A stretch of 64,000 nt of DNA, from the NCBI GenBank assembly GCA_947683625.1, contig CANTUR010000636.1, positions 124,001 through 188,000 of the forward strand. Direction: 5' to 3'. The first letter of the stretch is position 1; the number at the start of each line of letters is the position of its first letter. Of this stretch, positions 22,866 through 34,648 are shown piece by piece. The notes below the pieces were generated by a model. The model did not search any database, was not told the origin of the DNA, and worked only from the letters and a program-made list of their open reading frames with translations. The stretch is from Mallotus nudiflorus. Taxonomy: Eukaryota > Streptophyta > Magnoliopsida > Malpighiales > Euphorbiaceae. The position numbers were made by a program, and so were the translations under genes.

Positions 22866-24913
22866 CAAACAAACATACATATATATTAACAATAACAATT
22901 AATTTTTAATGCAACATGGCAAAATAAAATTCATATTTTATTAAAAACATATATGCCAATAATTTCTCTGCATGTCATACATACATTATTCAAAATAATT
23001 ATTCTAAATTATATATATGGAAACATATATATAAATATTAACAATAATATATATATATATATTAATAATAATAAATATCATTTAATGAAATGAGCATAAT
23101 TAAATTCATATTTATTAAGAACATATGGATGCTCATAATATTTACCTACATGCAATATATACATATAATAATAATTCACAGTTGTGCACTCCTCTAAAAA
23201 GACTAAATTGACCTAGTCTTATAAGCTTCGGTCTTGGCGCAACTATAGAAAAATAAATAATAATAATAACAATAATAATAATATTATTATTAGAATTAAC
23301 TTACTAATTTTATACTTCTAGAAATTCTAAAGAATGACTCAATTTAGGACACGACTCGACAAAAATCAAAACTCAAGACCGACATAATGTCACGTTTTAC
23401 GAAAATTCTACCAAATTTTACGTAGAGTTTCCTCAATAACACGGATGTTTCTTTACTAAAAGTAGAGTTGATCTTGCACGCAAACACATTTCAATATTCA
23501 TAAAATGCTCAACTTATCGGGTTGAGCCCTCGAACTACATAAATTGCTCAATTGAGAACCAATATACACAAAAATAAATAATCTAATAATAAACATTAAA
23601 AATCACTAAAATGCATAAAAATCAACAAAATACACAACTCAACTTATTTAAATAATAAAAACATTAAAAATATTTATTTTCAAAATAATTAATAAAATCT
23701 CAAATATAATTAAATAATATTAATAAAATTCATTTTTCAAATATTCGAAATTAAATAGTATGGTTACCAATAATTATTTAAATTGCTCAAATATATAATA
23801 AAAATAGCGAAAATTTCATTTAATCATAAAAATAATAATAAAATTATTATTCAAATATATATCCAGAAATTATTATTAATTAGCTAAAAATAGTAAATAA
23901 TTCATAGAAATTATTTTAATACTTTTTATTACTCAAAAATTATCCAAAACATAGTAATTAACAATAATTTCAATTAAAATATAAAATTTACCAATTTATA
24001 CTAATTTTTCCAAAATCCAATATTTACATAAACATTCGAAAATTCATAATAAAAATTTGGAATACAATTTCAATAAACTTTCTTCACAAAATATTCTTAA
24101 AATAATTAGCATAATTTATTAAAAATATAATTTTCCCAGCTCATAACAGCACATGAACAGTAACCCCGAACCCAGAAATTCAAAATTTTTAGAAAAATAA
24201 ATAAAAATCACATTTAACTTCCTCACAACCTCTATAACAATTAATCTTAAAGTAATAATAGCTAATAAAATCACATAAAGGCTTAAACTAACAAAAACTC
24301 AAAATATTAAAAATATAAATATATAAAATCAAATAAAGCCCACAGGACGAGCTTCGAAAAGAGATCAACTTCATGCCCTGAGATGGCGGTTGGCGGTGGT
24401 GGCGTTAGATGGTTCGTCTTACAAAGAAAGAAAGAAAAAAAAAGAAAAAAAAGAAAGAAAGAAGAAGAAGAATAAAGGGGAGGGGGCAAGTGCTGGGCAT
24501 TTGACATTTTGACTTTTAATTTTTTTTAATACAAATAGTACATGTATAATAATATATTTTAAGATAAAATATCCCCCACCAAATACATGTACACAACTAA
24601 TAATATCATAAAATAATTAAATAATAATTAACACTAATAAATCTCACCATTTAATTTAATAAATAATTAACTAAAATAATAATTAAAACTCAATTATTCT
24701 CACCCAGAAAATATATATATATACACAATATTAAAATACACTACACCAATAATTCACAATAATAATATTAATAATATTAAAATAATATTCAACACTAAAT
24801 CTTTAAATTTAATTTCGTAAAATAATCATAATATAACAATTTAATAAAATATTTATTAATACTGTATATTTCAAAAATTAATTTAATAATTTATAAAATA
24901 TTGGGTTATAACA
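21736..24913 (-). repeat. LTR5, 3' LTR of a minus-strand chromovirus
   Basis: A 3178-bp LTR. On the minus strand it begins TGTTATAACCC at 24913, directly after a polypurine tract, and ends at 21736 with GGGTCGTGATA (expected ...TGACA). It contains three tandem copies of the GAGCTC/CCGAGACACTAGGTCAACC repeat (22388-22555), the stem-loop (23391-23469), a GC-richer island (24350-24500) and a long TA microsatellite (22781-22862). The element inserted into copia pol. The left target would be TTTTC (21731-21735), but its partner is missing because the right half of the element is gone. Confidence 0.93.
22781..22862. repeat. TA microsatellite, about 41 units
   Basis: Uninterrupted AT dinucleotide run inside LTR5, part of an AT-rich stretch downstream of the family's CCGGTACGTAC block. 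Length is probably unstable. Confidence 0.97.
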
Positions 24914-24928
24914 ATTTTTCCCCCCTTA
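24914..24928 (-). other. Polypurine tract (plus-strand primer) of the minus-strand chromovirus
   Basis: The minus strand reads AAGGGGGGAAAAAT immediately before the TGTTATAACCC start of LTR5, the expected position and composition of a retrotransposon polypurine tract. It fixes the LTR boundary. Confidence 0.9.
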
Positions 24929-26514
24929 TAAAAATTCATCCTCAAATTTTCATAAAAGAACCGAATACAAGAATTTGTAGAGGAAAAATGTAAGGGTAAG
25001 CCACTTGCATCTCAGCCTCGGTCTCCCACGTGTGTTTCTCTATATCATTGCTTCTACACAACACTTTGACTATCGAAATCTGTTTCAAATGTAGCTAGTG
25101 AACTTGATAATCAATAATTGCGACTGGTTCATCTCCTGACGTCAGATCTCCATTCACTTCCACACTCTCTGGCTATAACACATGCGAAGGGTCTGAAATA
25201 TACTTTCTCAACATCGAGACATTGAACACTAGATACACTTGAGATAAATTCAGAGGCAAAGCCAACCGATATGCAACTATGCTCACTCTCTCCAGAATCT
25301 CGAAAGGTCCAATGTGTCTCGATGCTAACTTCCTCTTCTTACCAAATCTTATCACACCCTTTATTAGTGACACCTTCAGAAAAACTAAATCCCCAACCTA
25401 AAACTCCACATCCTTATACTTCTTATCTGCATAGCTTTTCTATCTACTAGCTATGGTTTCTAATCTTCTTCTGATCAAAGTAACTTTCTCAGCTGCATCC
25501 TGCACAATCTCAGGTCCAGTCAACACTATTTCTCCTATCTCATCCCAACACAAAGGGGATCTACACTTCCATACAAAGCTTCATACGATGTCATTTCAAT
25601 ATTGCTATGATAGCTCTTATTGTAAGCAAACTCTACAAGTGGCAGATGATCATCTTAACTACCTCCAAGATCTATTATGCATATTCTCAACATATCCTCA
25701 AGTGTCTGGATTATCCTCTCAGATTGACCATCTATCTGAGGGTGAAAACCAGTATTGAAATCAAGCCTAGTGCCCATTGCTTCTTACAACTTATGCCAAA
25801 ATCGAGAGGTAAACACCGAACCTCTATCAGATATAATGAAAATAGGCACTCCATGAAGGCACACAATATGCTTAACATATAGCTTAGCCAACTTGGCTAT
25901 AGAATAAGGAGCTTTAACTAGTAAGAAGTGAGCTAATTTAGTTAACATGTCCGTAATCACCCATATGGCATCGTATCCATCCTTTGAATGACGTAACCCT
26001 GTTACAAAATCCATAGTAATTCTCTCTCATTTTCACTCAAGAATAGGAAGAGGTAGAGCTTCCCAGAAGGCTTATAATGCTCAACTTTCACCTGTTGATA
26101 AGTCAAACTCTTAGAGACATAATAAACTACATCCTTCTTCAATCCATCCTACTAGTACAAATCCTTAATATTGTGTTACATCTTAGTAACACCTGGATGT
26201 ACATTGTAAGCTGTATAATGCGCTTCTTCTAGGATCTCTTCTCTCAAATTATCCACATCAGGAATGCAGAATCTACCACTAATCCATAAATTACCTTCAT
26301 CATCAAGTGTAAAATCAATGAATTTCCCTTCATGAACATTCTCCTAAAGCTCTACCAAAACAGGGTCTCAGCTCTGAACTGCCTTAATCTTGTCTCTCAA
26401 CACTGATCTGACTCTAAACTAAGCTAGTAATCCTCTTTATCTACTTATCTTCATCATCAAATCTTAATCCACTAACTCGTACAACTCTTGGATTAGAGGT
26501 TGCCTCTCCACACT
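24929..26514 (-). pseudogene. Chromovirus pol remnant: integrase and C-terminal chromodomain
   Basis: From right to left on the minus strand: an HHCC-type integrase zinc finger near 26140-26270 (EEAHYTAYNVHPGVTKM, later LTYQQVKVEH); the integrase core at 25784-26014 ([19 protein letters not shown], later [17 protein letters not shown]) with the first two acidic residues visible; HPQTDGQSERIIQTLEDML-like sequence to about 25700; the GPFEILERV...FNVSMLRKY module at 25173-25373; and a chromodomain at about 24975-25120 (AIIDYQVH, later VKVLCRSNDIEKHTWETEAE). The chromodomain places the element among chromoviruses, probably Tekay/Del. Many stops make it dead. RT, protease and gag are missing: LTR6 begins within the pre-integrase region at 26515. 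Confidence 0.92.
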
Positions 26515-29500
26515 TGTAATATCCCGTGTTTTTTTTAAATATTTTTATACTGTACCGAGATATGCAGTGTTAATAAATTTTGAATATATATATTTGATAT
26601 TTTTACGAGTTGATGTGTATTTAAAACCTATTTTAAATACTGTGTTTTATTTACAGTGCCTTACGTAAAATTTTCCCGAGACTTTCATTTTCGGGAAAAT
26701 TTTCACGTAAATAATTTATTATTAATTATTTTAAATATATTTTCGGACTTGCATGAACTCATGCGTATTTTTAAATTACTAAATAAAGAATATGTGTGTG
26801 AATATTTATTTAATTAGGGTTTAATATATATTACCCTAATATTTTATTATTTGTTTATTTATTTATTGTTATTTAATTATTTTATTTATTATTAAATTAT
26901 TAAAATTATTTTTTTATTATTTTATTTTTTTATTTTTTTCTTTTTTCTTTTTTCTTTTTCTTTTTCTTTTCTTTTTCTTTTCTTTCTTTTTCTTTTTCTT
27001 TTTCTTCTTCTTCTTCCTTCTCCCGCGCCCGACTCCCTTCCCTCCCGCTGCAACTCTGGTCACCTACCGTCGGTGTACCTCCCGGCTTGCCACCGTCGTT
27101 CCCCACCGTCCCCCGCCGCCAGCAGCCTCCTTCTCCGGCGCCGGCAGCTCCTTTTTCTTCCTTTGGCCGAAACTTCTTCTCCTCACCGTTGACAACGATT
27201 CCGGCCACCGTTTTCGACACCGCCGGTCTCTTTCTTCTCCTTGAGCTCTGGTGAGTGTGATTCTAGCTTTGGTTTGAGCTTAAATGGTCTAGAATTGCTT
27301 AGGTTTCGAATTTTCCAATTCGGTCACATTAGGGTTTTTGATTTTTTTGAGCTTCAAATTGATTGATTCATGAAAACTCCCTTAACAAATGTTGATCCTA
27401 GTAGCTTAATCTACATGTATGAATTTTTTTGGAATTTTTGGAGATTGTTTGGATTTTTGGGTATTTTTGAATATTTTAATATTATTTTCTAATTTTTGGA
27501 AATTAATTATTTAAATTATGAAATTGGGGTTTATGATTAAATTAGGTGTTGAAATGAATTATAGGAATTTATTTGGAATTTTTATGAATTTCTAAGTATT
27601 TATTTTGAATTATTGAAGTTTATGTGATTTTGGGAAATTAGGGTTAATTATGTTTTTAATTGAAATTAATTGGATAATTGAGTTTAATTATTGATATTAT
27701 TGATAAATATATTGAGAAAATTAATTTTGGATAATTGTATAATTTTTGGTGAATTTTTGAAGTAATTTAAGTATATTTATATATATAGGGGTATTTTGGT
27801 AATTTTACCCTAAATTGGCTAAAAATGTAATTTAATTGGTTTTAATAGTTATTTAAGGTATAAAAATGATTTCTACAAATTATTTGGTATTTTTAACTAA
27901 TTAAAACTATTTTTCATAAATTATTTTCAATTATATATATAATATACGGTTTTTCTAATAAAATGAGTTTTTATCGGTTTTTACTGTGTTTTAAGGTTAA
28001 TTATGTAATTTCTACTTATAAAATGTATTTCTATGTTATAAGGATATTTTTGGTATTTCTGGAATTGTTCTGTGTTTGTAGACCCCCGGTCGGTAGATTG
28101 TAGTTTGGAGTCCGACCGTGGGATTTTGATTGTGTTTTGTGTAGTTTTTCAAAGTGTATTTCCTTGCAGGGTCGGCTCTACTCTTTTTAGTAGAGAGATT
28201 TCCGTTTTACAGGGGAGGTTTTGCCGGATTTTCGGTATAATTCTCGTAAAACGTGATATCCAGTCGAACCCTAATGTTGATTCTGTGTTTAATACTCTAG
28301 ATCGAATTCTAGGATTTCTGTTAGGTTTATTATGATGTCGGTTATTTATTGCTTGTTTAGTTGCGCCGAGACCGAGGGTTAGTGGACCAGGCCCATCGGA
28401 CCCGTCTCGTGGAGCGCACTAGGTGAGTTACTATACTATATATATATGCTTAGGATGCATGATTTAGAAATATATATTTTATTTCGATTAAAATGCATAA
28501 ATAATATGATTTGTATTTAAGTATATTTTTGGTATTTATTAAATTATATGCATGTTTTGTAAATAAAATATATTTAAAATGTTTTTAAATATATTTCTAG
28601 CTTAAGTTATAATTTGATTAGATTTATTTGACATATATATACTCGAAATATACCTGGTTTACTTTTGGTATATTTCTAGTATATATATGGTTTATATTGT
28701 TGTTTTATTTAAATTCATGCATCATGTATTTATGAATGAATGTTTTATATTTATTAATGAAGGATATCGGTAGAACGTGCTACCTAGTGGGCAGCACTAG
28801 GACCGAGTACGTACCGGTACGCCTATAGTATTTAGGCTATATTACTAACTTGTTTGTGAATATTGATTGATTATGATTATTAATGTGTGAGATGTGGTTT
28901 GGAGGTGTGATTGCTGGAGCTCGATTGACCAAGTGTCTCGGGGCCAATCACACAGGCAGTCAGACTGCTGGAGCTCGGTTGACTTAGTGTCTCGGGGCTA
29001 GTCTACTGTCCAAATGGATTAAGTGAATATATTTGGATTAAGTGAGCCTGTATGGCTAGAGTGTTGTCTAACACTGTTTTCGAGGTTACGATATTCTAGG
29101 GTTCTATGTGATCCTTCATAAACTGTGATTTTCAATAAAATATATATAAAATGATTTTTACTGCATCTGTGTGAAGTTGCCTGTATATATACATATTAGA
29201 TATGTATTATTGATTGTATGCATTGTCATTTAGTATGCATGTATATATTATAGTAATTCACTCAATGAGGTCTGACTCCCCTCCGTTGACTATTTTTCAG
29301 GAGAGTCAACATCTTCAGACCTCAGTAGCAGGTCGATACGCCGGATTTCTTCCGCCCCCGGCTTCTTTGTGTAAATTATTTACTTGAGTCTTATTTTTAT
29401 AATTTTGACACTGCAGTAGTTGTGAATTAAAATGTGGGATTTCATGTATTTTATTTAAAGAGATGTATTATATTGAAACTGGATTTGTATTAAAAGAGCT

Positions 29501-29711
29501 TATATATATATGTGATGAGTTGAGATTTGATTTAAATCCAGTGATGAGAATGTTATTATTATATTTATGATTTTTATTTCCGCTGCATATATATTACTGT
29601 TATGGTTATTATTGCATGTTTTATTTAATCTTTAGGCTTGCTACGGGTTCCGGATTCGAAAGAATTCCCGTTCCCTAGCGCCGGTCATGGCCCCTGTTTT
29701 GGGTCGTGACA
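26515..29711 (+). repeat. LTR6, chromovirus-type 5' LTR with intact primer-binding site
   Basis: A 3197-bp LTR from TGTAATATCCCG to GGGTCGTGACA, closely similar to LTR3. It lies in opposite orientation to the chromovirus it interrupts. Blocks in order: pyrimidine-rich island 26928-27250, stem-loop 28175-28258, TTGCGCCGAGACC 28361-28422, GATATCGGTAGAACGTGC 28763 onward, two GGAGCTCG.TTGAC repeats (28917, 28973), GAGAGTCAACATCTTCAGAC 29301, GCTTGCTACGGGTTCCGG 29636. The base group before it is ACACT; no matching copy was found on the far side because the element body is truncated. Confidence 0.94.
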
Positions 29712-29715
29712 AAGT

Positions 29716-29727
29716 TGGTATCAGAGC
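29716..29727 (+). other. Primer-binding site (initiator tRNA-Met type) of LTR6 element
   Basis: TGGTATCAGAGC, complementary to the 3' end of plant initiator tRNA-Met, 4 bases after the LTR end. It shows that LTR6 was a 5' LTR of an element reading rightwards. Confidence 0.95.
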
Positions 29728-30175
29728 GGAGTTCTGTGTCAGGGCTTAGTTATGTGAGTCGTGGCCCTAGTTTTAAAGTTGTGTTTTCTGTTGAACTACT
29801 GCAGTGAATTAGGTTCGAGTATGTCTTGATAAGTATTCCTTGCTTAGTTTTCAGCGTTATTCCTCCATTGTCTGTTTATTTGAATCTTTCCGTTTGTCTT
29901 TTCAGTTTGTCATTTAATTTAATTTTTATACATAACTGATTGTTTAATGAAAAGATTAGAGAACAAATATAGAGAAAATAATTTTGATAAAATAAAAATT
30001 ATAAATTATTTACAGAAAATAGAAATTTATTTAAAATGTTTATATATAATCAAGTATCAATATGATATTATAGCATTCAAATATCTATAACTATAGTAAT
30101 AAGTAATATATTAAAATTATTAACAAAAAAAAGTTATATATTAAAACTTATATATATATATATGTGTATATTTAA
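29728..30175 (+). mobile_element. Truncated leader of the LTR6 element, then unassigned sequence
   Basis: To about 29930 the sequence looks like an untranslated retroelement leader (GTGTCAGGGCTTAGTTATGT and onward) without gag. From there to 30175 it is AT-rich and unassigned. Neither the gag of this element nor the left terminus of the hAT element to the right is visible, so one or more deletions joined the two. Confidence 0.55.
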
Positions 30176-31190
30176 AAGGGCCAAAAGGCCCGTTGCGATT
30201 TGTTGGTGGCCACTAGCCACTATGCAAAGTTTTTGAAAAAAAAATTCAAACTTTGGTGACTGATGGACTTAGCTCCAACGGTCACCTACTTTTTTTTAAA
30301 AAATTAAATTGTATATAAATAAGTAATACAAAATGACTAAATTGACTCTAATAGCATTTATATTTTTAGGATAATATGGTCATTTTAAAATAATTTTTTT
30401 TCTATAAATACCTTTCCCCCACTCACAATTTTTTTCATAATTATTCATATATATACTCTCTTATTCATTTCTCTTAATTTTCATTCTTAATCTTCTCTTA
30501 TAATCTTCTTCTTCTTATTACTACTCTCTAATTATTATTGTTGTTGTTGTTGTTGTTATTATTATTATTATTATTTCTTCAATTTTTTATTAAAAATTTT
30601 GTATTTTCTCAATGAATGAAATGACAAGTTCAAGTAAAAGAAAAAGAAGTGAATTTGAGAATCAACCATTTATTGTTAATTTAGACAATATGATGGACCA
30701 TTTAGAAGAAGATTTTGTGGACTCCGAAGAAAATTTGGTGGAAGAAATCGCCATCAATATTAATTCACAAGAACAAGAACAAGTGCAATCCTCACAAATT
30801 AATAGTAGAGGTCGAGGACGATGAGGATTTGATATTTTTCAAGTACATTTCAAGGAACCTCAACAACCAAATGCAAATAGCATTTATGAAGTAACTTGTA
30901 ACTATTGCCCAAAAAAATACCTATTCAAAGCTGGAGGTGGGTACGAAACGCTGCGACGACATTTAATTGCCAAGCATCCAAACCAAATTTGAGTGGAAAA
31001 ATAACAAATGCAAATTTTTGGGTACACAGGTTCTTCTTCTTTTCCATCTCAATTATTTAAATATTTGGATGAAACTAACAAAGTTAAATTAGCTAAAATG
31101 ATTTTTATGGAACATTTATCCTTTAATTTTTATGAGAAAGTAGGATTTGTTAATTATTGTCAAAATACATTAAATTCATGTACAAAACAT
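30176..31190 (+). pseudogene. hAT transposase gene, 5' part, with BED zinc finger
   Basis: A subterminal region (GGGCCAAAAGGCCCGTTG, 30177 on) with short inverted repeats such as GGTGAC/GTCACC is followed by an N-terminal ORF from ATG 30612, a Ser/Lys start and an acidic stretch. A TGA at 30822 breaks it. The same frame continues into a BED-type zinc finger at about 30880-30990 (CNYC ... LRRHLIAKHP) and a segment ending LNSCTKH. The family is the RICESLEEPER-like domesticated/hAT group of plants; a BED finger binds element termini in active members. The Angela-like copia element inserted after codon CAT at 31190, and the gene resumes at 40775. Confidence 0.85.
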
Positions 31191-33354
31191 TGTTAGCATA
31201 AGGTATGCCCTAGTGGCATTCTTATAATTATTTAGACATTGTATATAATCCCTGTGGTAATAAAATATTCTTTTAAATAAATATGTTATTTTTTTAGTAT
31301 TTATCCTTTAGTATTATGTTGAATAAATTTAGTATCAAAGAGTTGATAATATGAGTTATAAATTTATTCAGTACATTTACTGTAAATTATTCGTAGTCGA
31401 TTAATTAATATTTGGATAATATTAATTAGACTATCACCTCTGTCTATTTTCCTTGATTAGTATGAGAAACTAATAGTGGGAGGTAGTGAATCTCATGCTA
31501 CTTGATATGAGTGATCAAAATAGACATGTGGATACTCATTAGATGGGTTAATCGAACAGTGACATTAGTATTATGATTGCAAGGATATTCACATATAATT
31601 AATAATCACAATTTAGATTATAATGGTGGATATAGTCCTTTGACTTGAGGTGACATAGTCATCCACAATTAGGTGGCTAGAGTTTGTTACTGCTTACGTA
31701 GTTGTGTTAATCATCACATGGGTATATGGCATGTGGTGGCTCTAATTAGTTAAATGTAGGGATGAATGTTTAACCAAGATGTGATTCATTACCTGGTGTG
31801 AAATAAGATAGATCCTATGCTATCTAAGTTTATTCTTGATGAATAAATTCCTGGCCAGGATAAATACAACACAGTCTGAAAAAGAGTTTCAGTACTAGAA
31901 AGAGTTCTACTATTTGTTGTATTTTATCAAGAATTAAAACTTAAGATGAGGTCATACAATAAAGCTATTAGAGTTTGATAATACCTTGACTCTAGGCTAT
32001 ATTGGGATCTTTAATGAAAGGAATTTAGTGCACGGTAATTATGATCAGGTTTATGTAAATCATAATATGCATTCATTTCTAATTGGGTAGCTGTGATATC
32101 ACTACTAGGGGTCACTCACAACTTATGAGACTAAATGTGAATAATTGGGATTTTCACATTTATAATTGAAAAGAGCTTCAAATAATATTAAATGTTAATA
32201 TTATATTTTCTCATTGCCATTTAGACATGAACCTAGTAAGTCACACCTAATAGAGTTTTATTTATTCACTATAGTATTAATCTAATTATTGATTAAAAGA
32301 GTTTAATCAATTAATCAAGATTAATAGAATTAGATTTATGTTTTGAATAATGATTCTAGTATATCATGAAATCTAATTCAAATAAGAGTAGTATTTATTA
32401 ATCAATATTTAATTAATATTGGATATTAATTAATATATATATATATATATATATGTTGTTATTTATTTATTGACTTATATTAATGGTTCAAATTAGTTTG
32501 GACATAGGCCAAAATTTATTTTGGACCAAAGATTAATTAAAGTCCATATCTATGTATATGTATAATTTAATATATAAAATAATACATTTGATGTATACTT
32601 TACATACAAATTTATATATTAATATGTGTAGGTGGCAAGCTCAATTATTGAATTAAGCAAGGTGGCATATTAATTAAGTGGGTATTTCTAAAGTATGCCT
32701 AAGGTGTCATTTTTAATCATTTAGATGGTTAGGTGTATACCTAAGGTGGCATACTTAATAATCACTTAATTAATTAATGCATACTTTTCCTTAGTGGAAA
32801 ATTACTACACATATATCATTTGATATATCTAAGGCAAGTCAAGTGACTTGGTAAAAAAAAAGGGAGAGGAAAAATAATGCTTAAGTGAGTTTTTACTTAA
32901 AGAGTTAAGAAAAATCACTAAGTAATTTTGGTTATGATAAGATCATAAACCAAAAATAAACACAACATATACTAAATATATACTCTACACTTGTGCTCTT
33001 AATTAAATTAGTACAAGTTACTAAGTTTAATTAACACAAGTGATAGATAAGGTTTTGGTGTTTCAAACTAGAGGCCTTACATTTGGAGGGCTAAGCATTT
33101 GATTCAAGGAATTGAACAAAAGGAATACTAAGCTCTACAACAAGTAAGTTTACAAACTTATAATTAATTAATTATTTATTTGTATATTGCTTAATTTATT
33201 TAGCTGTGTATTTCAATGCAATTTGAATCTTGGGCAAATGAAATTCTTCATTTTATGAAGGGTTATGATGAGCAAATTTTTGAAATTTACTCTATTTAGA
33301 CTTGTGCTTACAACACATGTATTTATGTCTAAATACCATAACTAATTTCTAACA
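31191..33354 (+). repeat. 5' LTR of Angela/BARE-like Ty1/copia element
   Basis: A 2164-bp LTR running TGTTAGCATAAGG...ATTTCTAACA. The opening TGTTAG.ATAAGGTATGCCCT, then AGTGGCAT, resembles the TGTTGGAAATATGCCCTAGAGGCA start known from cereal Angela/BARE-1 LTRs. It is highly similar to 38616-40774, with about 13 differences in the first 300 bp by eye, roughly 4-5%. The flanking 5 bases are AACAT (31186-31190) against AACGT (40775-40779), one G-to-A change apart. A TA run at 32433-32454 is longer in the other LTR. Confidence 0.93.
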
Positions 33355-33355
33355 A

Positions 33356-33367
33356 TGGTATCAGAGC
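33356..33367 (+). other. Primer-binding site of the Angela-like element
   Basis: TGGTATCAGAGC, one base after the LTR's ...CTAACA end, complementary to the 3' end of initiator tRNA-Met as in most plant copia elements. Confidence 0.95.
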
Positions 33368-34648
33368 CCCTTTTTGCATTTTATACATACTAAATAAATT
33401 GTTTAATTACAAATGTTATGATTAAAACATGTTGGTTGCAAGTTTTATGGCTAAAATATGCTAAAAAATGTATTTTGTATGTTATAGTACTGTTGTGAAT
33501 AGTGGTACTGTAGCAGTAAATAGTGGTACTGTAGCATACGTTTTTTTTTTATGTTTGCAAAATTATTATAACATGCAAAAGTTGCATTTATTAATTTTTT
33601 CATGCCATACTTGCAAGTAGTGATCATGGACAAGGTTTTACATTCTAGTATTGTAATAATTAATTTTATTATTATTTATGTAATTAAATGTTAATTACAT
33701 AGTATTAGGATGTATTAATAACCTTGGCATGTCAAGGATTATTTGTTTGTTGCAAAAGTTGTAACAAGGAGACTTGAAGGAGTTCAAGGAGCAAATTCAT
33801 GGAGATGGTGATAAAGATATTCATACTTGAAGTATTCATAGACAAGAATAATTTTTGTAATTTATTTTAGTATTAAAATAGGTATAAAAATTGGTCCATG
33901 ATCATTCCTTATTTGTGCATCCATATTTGCATGTTTTATGCACATATGAGATATGTATGTTTTATATGCTTTTATACATATTTTTATGTATAATTGGATG
34001 TCGTACAATTTATGTATTTGATACGTATAAATTGGTTAATGTACAAAGTGAGACCCAAAAATCTTTCAAATAAATTTAAGTCTAAGCTCTCCATTGGAGC
34101 AATAAATTGTATAATTTTAGATTATATATATTGACTATGGACACATAAGGATATATATAAATCCAAGAGATTTATACAATGTTATTGTTAAGCATAGTGA
34201 TGTTTTGAGTGTATAAATATACTACATGCCAAGAATGGCAAATAGGCGTACCTGAGGCATGTAGTATTCAAATTTATACATTTCATAGTGCCAATGGTAT
34301 GGACTTAATTAATGCCAAAGACCAAGAATAGCAATGGGTACCTGAGGTCCATAACATTAAGAGCTTGATTGATGAAATATCACATAAGATGTGATGACGG
34401 GAAAATGTCACTTATAAATTTTAATATTTCAAGAATGGCAAAGGGTACTTGAGGAATATTATAATTTATTAAGAACTTCATCACCCACTAGAAATCCGTC
34501 CAACAAGGGATTCTCGTTTCCTATTTGGAAGAATAGGATCCACCAAATTAGTGGGAAATCATTAAGATTAAAGACCAAATCTAATGATTTTTTATACAAT
34601 GTCACTTAAACTAACTAATTTTGTTACTTTTACAGATAATTTAATAAT
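33368..34648 (+). mobile_element. Untranslated leader of the Angela-like element
   Basis: About 1.3 kb without a long ORF between primer-binding site and gag. A motif AAGAATGGCAAA.GGGTACCTGAGG occurs in variants near 34229, 34330 and 34432, a small diverged direct repeat. The length fits Angela-type elements. Confidence 0.7.

Noticed and set aside
26930..27220. Lys/Glu-rich 96-codon minus-strand ORF resembling a nuclear protein
   Set aside because: Encoded by the antisense of a TTTTC-type low-complexity tract in LTR6.
29931..30175. Possible left terminus of the hAT element or a TTTTC partner for the LTR5 target duplication
   Set aside because: TTTTC near 29896 is a common pentamer in this composition and no matching hAT end was found.
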